Shown here: positions 33,573-37,063 of the stretch, one piece after another
Layout of the letters: the number at the start of each line of letters is the position of its first letter
Position numbering within the stretch: position 1 is the first letter of the stretch
Source of the DNA: an uncultured Prevotella sp.
GTDB taxonomy: Bacteria > Bacteroidota > Bacteroidia > Bacteroidales > Bacteroidaceae
NCBI GenBank assembly: GCA_900548585.1
Contig: URLI01000019.1
Span: 1 to 37,063 of the forward strand
Direction of reading: 5' to 3'
DNA length: 37,063 nucleotides
Translations under genes and position numbers: made by a program
Notes under the pieces: generated by a model
What the model saw: the letters and a program-made list of their open reading frames with translations, nothing else
Databases searched by the model: none
Told to the model about the DNA's origin: nothing

Positions 33573-36500
33573 CTACATTCCCGACCTCTTTCGGAATTGA
33601 TCCCCGAGCGTTATTGTGCGTTTCTGAAGATTCATCTTGTAACTATCGCCGAAGGCATCCGCAATCTCGATACACTTGTTCATTATGTACAGATTGTTCA
33701 TGCATTCGTTGGACGACTGCGAGAAGCGGATGTCGTTCAGCGACAAGTACCACTTTACATATTGCTCGGCATTCCTGAAAGTCTCGTCAAGCCATGGCTT
33801 GGCCTTCTTTATGTTGCCGGCGATAATGTATGCCTTGGCATATTCAAACCCGCCGCTGCTGTAGTTGATGGGCACGTTGTAAGGAGGGATTTCCTTTGCG
33901 CCACGGTCGAGCACTTCCAGTGCCTTGGCAGTCTTTCCCTCCACGATGAGATTGAGGGCAAGTTCACCAAACAGCCTGCGGTGGGTGTAGCACATGCGCA
34001 TCACCGTCCAGTCGATGTAAATGCCTTTCTTGCTTATACCTCCGAACTTGAACCTCTTCATAAGGTTGTCATAAACACGCTTCGTGTCGAAATTCCTCAC
34101 GCCCTCCTTGTTCGTCTTGAACGGTGTCACGCGGTTTGCAAGTCCTTCGCTGACGAAGAACTCACCGAGGTTAAGGTAGTTTTCCGTACCTACTGTGGTC
34201 GCGATATACAATGGACGTGTCCAGTTGCACTGCATAAGCATCTCGAGAAGCATAATTTCAGACTTTGACAATCCACGTCGTCCTGCCAGCGAAATCACCA
34301 TCTTGTCCGGTATGCTGTCCACCGGCATGAACATTCCGCTGCGTTTCACGGCTTCTTTGTCAACTTTCAAATACAGCGTGTCAGTGGGAATTATGTGCAT
34401 GTCCGGGTCTGAGTTGTGCAGCCAGAACTTGAAGATGCTCGACACCTCGAACGGATCATCACCGAGTTGTTTGCGTGCCGCATCCGGGTCTTGCCTGTAG
34501 AACTCCATTATCTGTTCTTTCCCGCTCGGGTCTATCGGGACCCAGTCGTTCGTGCCGCTCTCATAGTTTATCCTTGCCCACTTGATGGGGACGGCTGGCG
34601 AGTCGTATGCCGGACGTTTCATCTGGTCGATATACCAGTCGGTTTGCAGGTAACTGAAGTTGCAAACGCGTGCGTCTGTCCTTATTCCCTCCGTCTCCTG
34701 GTCATACCACAGTGGGAACGTGTCGTTGTCTCCGTTTGTGCATATTATCGGGTAGTTGTTGTCTTGCAGTGACATGAGGTAGTTCTGTCCGAAGTCACGG
34801 CATACATATCTGTCTGAACGGTCGTGGTCGTCCCAGTTCTGACATGCCATGAGTACTGGCACTCCGAGCGATGCCAGTGCAATGGCTGCTGCCGGCGCGA
34901 TGCCCTTCACCTTTATCCTTCCGAGCAGGTCGATTATCGCTGCCACGCCCATTCCGCACCATATTGCGAAGGCGTAGAACGATCCTGCGTAAGCATAGTC
35001 CCGCTCGCGAGGCTGCACGGGAGTCTGGTTGAGGTATATGACTATTGCAAGGCCAGTCATGAAGAATAGGAAGAACACCACCCAGAACTGGCGTATGCCT
35101 ATCGGTTCAATCTCTTCCTTGGTCTTCCCGTCAACTGTCACTTTACGCTTGCGCTGGTAGAAAGCCTGCCAGAACAGGCCAATCAGACCGAGCAACAGCG
35201 GCAGACCGTAGTAAACGTTGTGACCCTTGTTTGCCTTCAGTTCGTCCGGCAGCATGTCCTGATCTCCAAGCCTTGCATTATCGATGAACTTTATGCCTGT
35301 TATCCAGTTGCCATATTCTGCCTCGCCGTTCCCAGGCATGTCGTTCTGCCGGCCAACGAAATTCCACATGAAGTATCGCCAATACATGAAGTTGCATTGG
35401 TACGATAGGAAGAACCACAAGTTCTCAGCCTGCGTGGGCATCTTTATGTTGTCACCGAATTGTCCTGCGACCGTCCTGCCATTTATGCCTCCCATCCAAC
35501 TCTCGTATGACTCGGCGTGCCCTGCATCATACATTCGCGGGAACAGCATGTTCTGCTCGAACACATAGTTTATCTTGTGGTCGACTACGAAATAAGAGTC
35601 CTTCTCGTCTGCCGATGCTTTCTCTTTCCTTTGGTAGATTGGCGCGCCTACATTCTGCACGGGATATCCTTTGTCGTCGCGCTTCACCTCAGACGTGTAT
35701 GCCTGCCCGTAGAGCAGCGGACGGTAGCCGTATTGGTCGCGGCTGAGGTATGAGCCCAGCGTGAAGATGTCTTCCGGCGAGTTCTGGTCCATTGGTGGAT
35801 TGGCGGCCGAGCGTATCACTATCAGCGCGTATGAGCTGTATCCTATCATCAGCATCAGCATGCACAGCAGTGTGGTGTTCTTGAAGCGTGTCGTGACGAC
35901 ATTCTTCCCATTGCGCTTGTAGAATAGCACGAAGGCAAGACAGGCCAGGACAATCACTCCTATGAAGAAGGCTCCCCAGCCATATCCGTAGAACGGGATG
36001 CCGAGCATACCGACAGATGCGAGATAGGCAATGTTCTGGCGTTTGGTGCTTTTGTCTGAGAAAGTCTCCCATATCGCCCATATCACCACGCCGACAAGCA
36101 GCAGAAGGTAGACTATCGTACCCGAGTTGAACGGCATTTGCAGCGTGTTAACGAAGAACAGCTCGAACCAGCCGCCAACGGTGATAATTCCCGGCACGAC
36201 ACCATAGAGTATAGCCGCGACGATTACGAATGAAATTCCTAACGCGGCAAGCGAGCCTTTCAGGTTGGCATCGGGGAAACGGCGGTAGTAATATACCAAG
36301 ACTATTGCCGGGACACACAGCAGGTTGAGGAGGTGGACACCCACCGACAGCCCTGTTATGTATGTAATGAGTACGAGCCAGCGGTCAGAATGTGGCTCGT
36401 CGGCATGGTCTTCCCATTTCAGTATTAGCCAGAACACAACTGCCGTGAGTGCAGAGGAGTAGGCATAGACCTCGCCCTCAACGGCGGAGAACCAGAACGT

Positions 36501-36905
36501 GTCGCTGAAAGTATATATCAGTGCTCCCACGATGCCGCTTGCCTCGATGCTTATCATCTGCGCTATGGTCATCTCGCCGATGTCCCGCACAAGCAGTTTC
36601 CTCACCAAGTGCGTTATGCTCCAGAACAGGAACAGGATGCACGTTGCCGACAGCAGCGCGCTCATAGTGTTCACCATGCGCGCCACCTGTGTCACGTCGC
36701 TTGTGAACTGTGAGAAAAGGTTTGCCGTAAGCATGAAGAACGGCGCTCCAGGCGGGTGTCCGACTTCAAGTTTATATCCGGTCGTGATAAACTCGGGACA
36801 GTCCCAGAAACTGGCTGTCGGCTCAATGGTCATGCAATAAGTGACTGCGGCGACGGCAAACACCAGCCACCCGGCCACGTTATCGACCAATCTAAATTTT
36901 TTCAT
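33573..36905 (-). CDS. DUF2723 / GT117 family membrane protein
   Basis: 1110 residues from the ATG at 36905; an upstream ATG at 36944 lies on the promoter. The N-terminal half has about ten or more membrane helices. The family signature WDCPEFI...GHPPGAP at residues 36-54 is close to the eukaryotic TMEM260 and the bacterial DUF2723 group, now linked to protein O-mannosyl transfer (GT117). The C-terminal part (about 720-1110) is soluble and has TPR-like helices near the end. In Bacteroidales such proteins are thought to work in envelope protein glycosylation, but the sugar and target here are not known. Confidence 0.85.
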   Translation of the reverse strand: MKKFRLVDNVAGWLVFAVAAVTYCMTIEPTASFWDCPEFITTGYKLEVGHPPGAPFFMLTANLFSQFTSDVTQVARMVNTMSALLSATCILFLFWSITHLVRKLLVRDIGEMTIAQMISIEASGIVGALIYTFSDTFWFSAVEGEVYAYSSALTAVVFWLILKWEDHADEPHSDRWLVLITYITGLSVGVHLLNLLCVPAIVLVYYYRRFPDANLKGSLAALGISFVIVAAILYGVVPGIITVGGWFELFFVNTLQMPFNSGTIVYLLLLVGVVIWAIWETFSDKSTKRQNIAYLASVGMLGIPFYGYGWGAFFIGVIVLACLAFVLFYKRNGKNVVTTRFKNTTLLCMLMLMIGYSSYALIVIRSAANPPMDQNSPEDIFTLGSYLSRDQYGYRPLLYGQAYTSEVKRDDKGYPVQNVGAPIYQRKEKASADEKDSYFVVDHKINYVFEQNMLFPRMYDAGHAESYESWMGGINGRTVAGQFGDNIKMPTQAENLWFFLSYQCNFMYWRYFMWNFVGRQNDMPGNGEAEYGNWITGIKFIDNARLGDQDMLPDELKANKGHNVYYGLPLLLGLIGLFWQAFYQRKRKVTVDGKTKEEIEPIGIRQFWVVFFLFFMTGLAIVIYLNQTPVQPRERDYAYAGSFYAFAIWCGMGVAAIIDLLGRIKVKGIAPAAAIALASLGVPVLMACQNWDDHDRSDRYVCRDFGQNYLMSLQDNNYPIICTNGDNDTFPLWYDQETEGIRTDARVCNFSYLQTDWYIDQMKRPAYDSPAVPIKWARINYESGTNDWVPIDPSGKEQIMEFYRQDPDAARKQLGDDPFEVSSIFKFWLHNSDPDMHIIPTDTLYLKVDKEAVKRSGMFMPVDSIPDKMVISLAGRRGLSKSEIMLLEMLMQCNWTRPLYIATTVGTENYLNLGEFFVSEGLANRVTPFKTNKEGVRNFDTKRVYDNLMKRFKFGGISKKGIYIDWTVMRMCYTHRRLFGELALNLIVEGKTAKALEVLDRGAKEIPPYNVPINYSSGGFEYAKAYIIAGNIKKAKPWLDETFRNAEQYVKWYLSLNDIRFSQSSNECMNNLYIMNKCIEIADAFGDSYKMNLQKRTITLGDQFRKRSGM

Positions 36906-36941
36906 TGACTCGTGATTGTTGTTATTTATCCGATTGATTTG

Positions 36942-36949
36942 CAAAGATA
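36942..36949 (-). promoter_or_regulatory. -7 element of the DUF2723 gene
   Basis: TATCTTTG on the minus strand fits TAnnTTTG; no TTTG lies at the -33 spacing. It supports the ATG at 36905 as start. Confidence 0.5.
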
Positions 36950-37063
36950 CAACAAATAATATACAGTTAGGTGTTAACCTGTGCTGTTTTTTGTTTTTTT
37001 AAGTTATTGAGACCTCTGCAAAACCTTCATTTATAGAGAAATTTCCATTTAGTTGTGTTTAGA

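Overview
The window looks like a chromosomal segment from a Bacteroidales bacterium, most likely a Prevotella-type member of the Prevotellaceae. Several independent signals point there. Promoters follow the Bacteroidetes pattern TTTG-N19/20-TAnnTTTG. The window also has an RprX/RprY two-component pair, an EF-G2-type paralogue of elongation factor G, a fused formiminotransferase-cyclodeaminase in the histidine-utilisation cluster, a GT117/DUF2723 membrane protein, and a large secreted beta-helix protein with a C-terminal tail of the type IX secretion kind. No phage, integrase, insertion sequence or CRISPR array was seen. All assignments come from reading motifs, not from database searches.

Layout. 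0.2-2.5 kb: LemA protein, M48 membrane protease and a secreted SGNH esterase. 2.5-3.6 kb: an initiator tRNA-Met with unusual stem positions, flanked by two diverged copies of a ~195 bp repeat in inverted orientation. 3.6-4.9 kb (minus): a TrpF-like protein with altered active-site motifs, followed directly by TrpG. 5.1-5.9 kb: a 41-residue protein and ribulose-phosphate 3-epimerase. 5.9-6.5 kb (minus): an ECF sigma factor. 6.7-7.1 kb: a complete cobalamin riboswitch with a consensus promoter and its own terminator but no downstream gene, pointing at the 3' end of hemW on the other strand. 8.4-10.6 kb: EF-G2. 10.6-11.4 kb: a repeat-rich intergenic region. 11.4-13.7 kb: rprX-rprY. 14.2-15.4 kb: rpsF-rpsR-rplI. 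15.5-16.4 kb (minus): AraC-type regulator.

16.4-23.1 kb: a possibly phase-variable locus. Two G10 tracts are present. One lies close to the AraC promoter. The other lies inside a 53-codon gene directly upstream of a 2030-residue secreted beta-helix protein. Loss of one G from that tract would extend the small reading frame to a stop that overlaps the ATG of the large gene.

23.3-31.5 kb: nadB, then a compact histidine-degradation operon (ftcD-hutU-hutH-hutI) behind a consensus promoter, which converts histidine to glutamate and passes the formimino carbon to folate. 31.5-36.9 kb (minus): the GT117/DUF2723 protein, a polysaccharide deacetylase and QueG with a 112-residue C-terminal addition.

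The most unusual items are the gene-less cobalamin riboswitch, the G10-containing small gene coupled to the large surface protein, the TrpF-like protein with altered motifs, and the inverted repeat pair around the atypical initiator tRNA.
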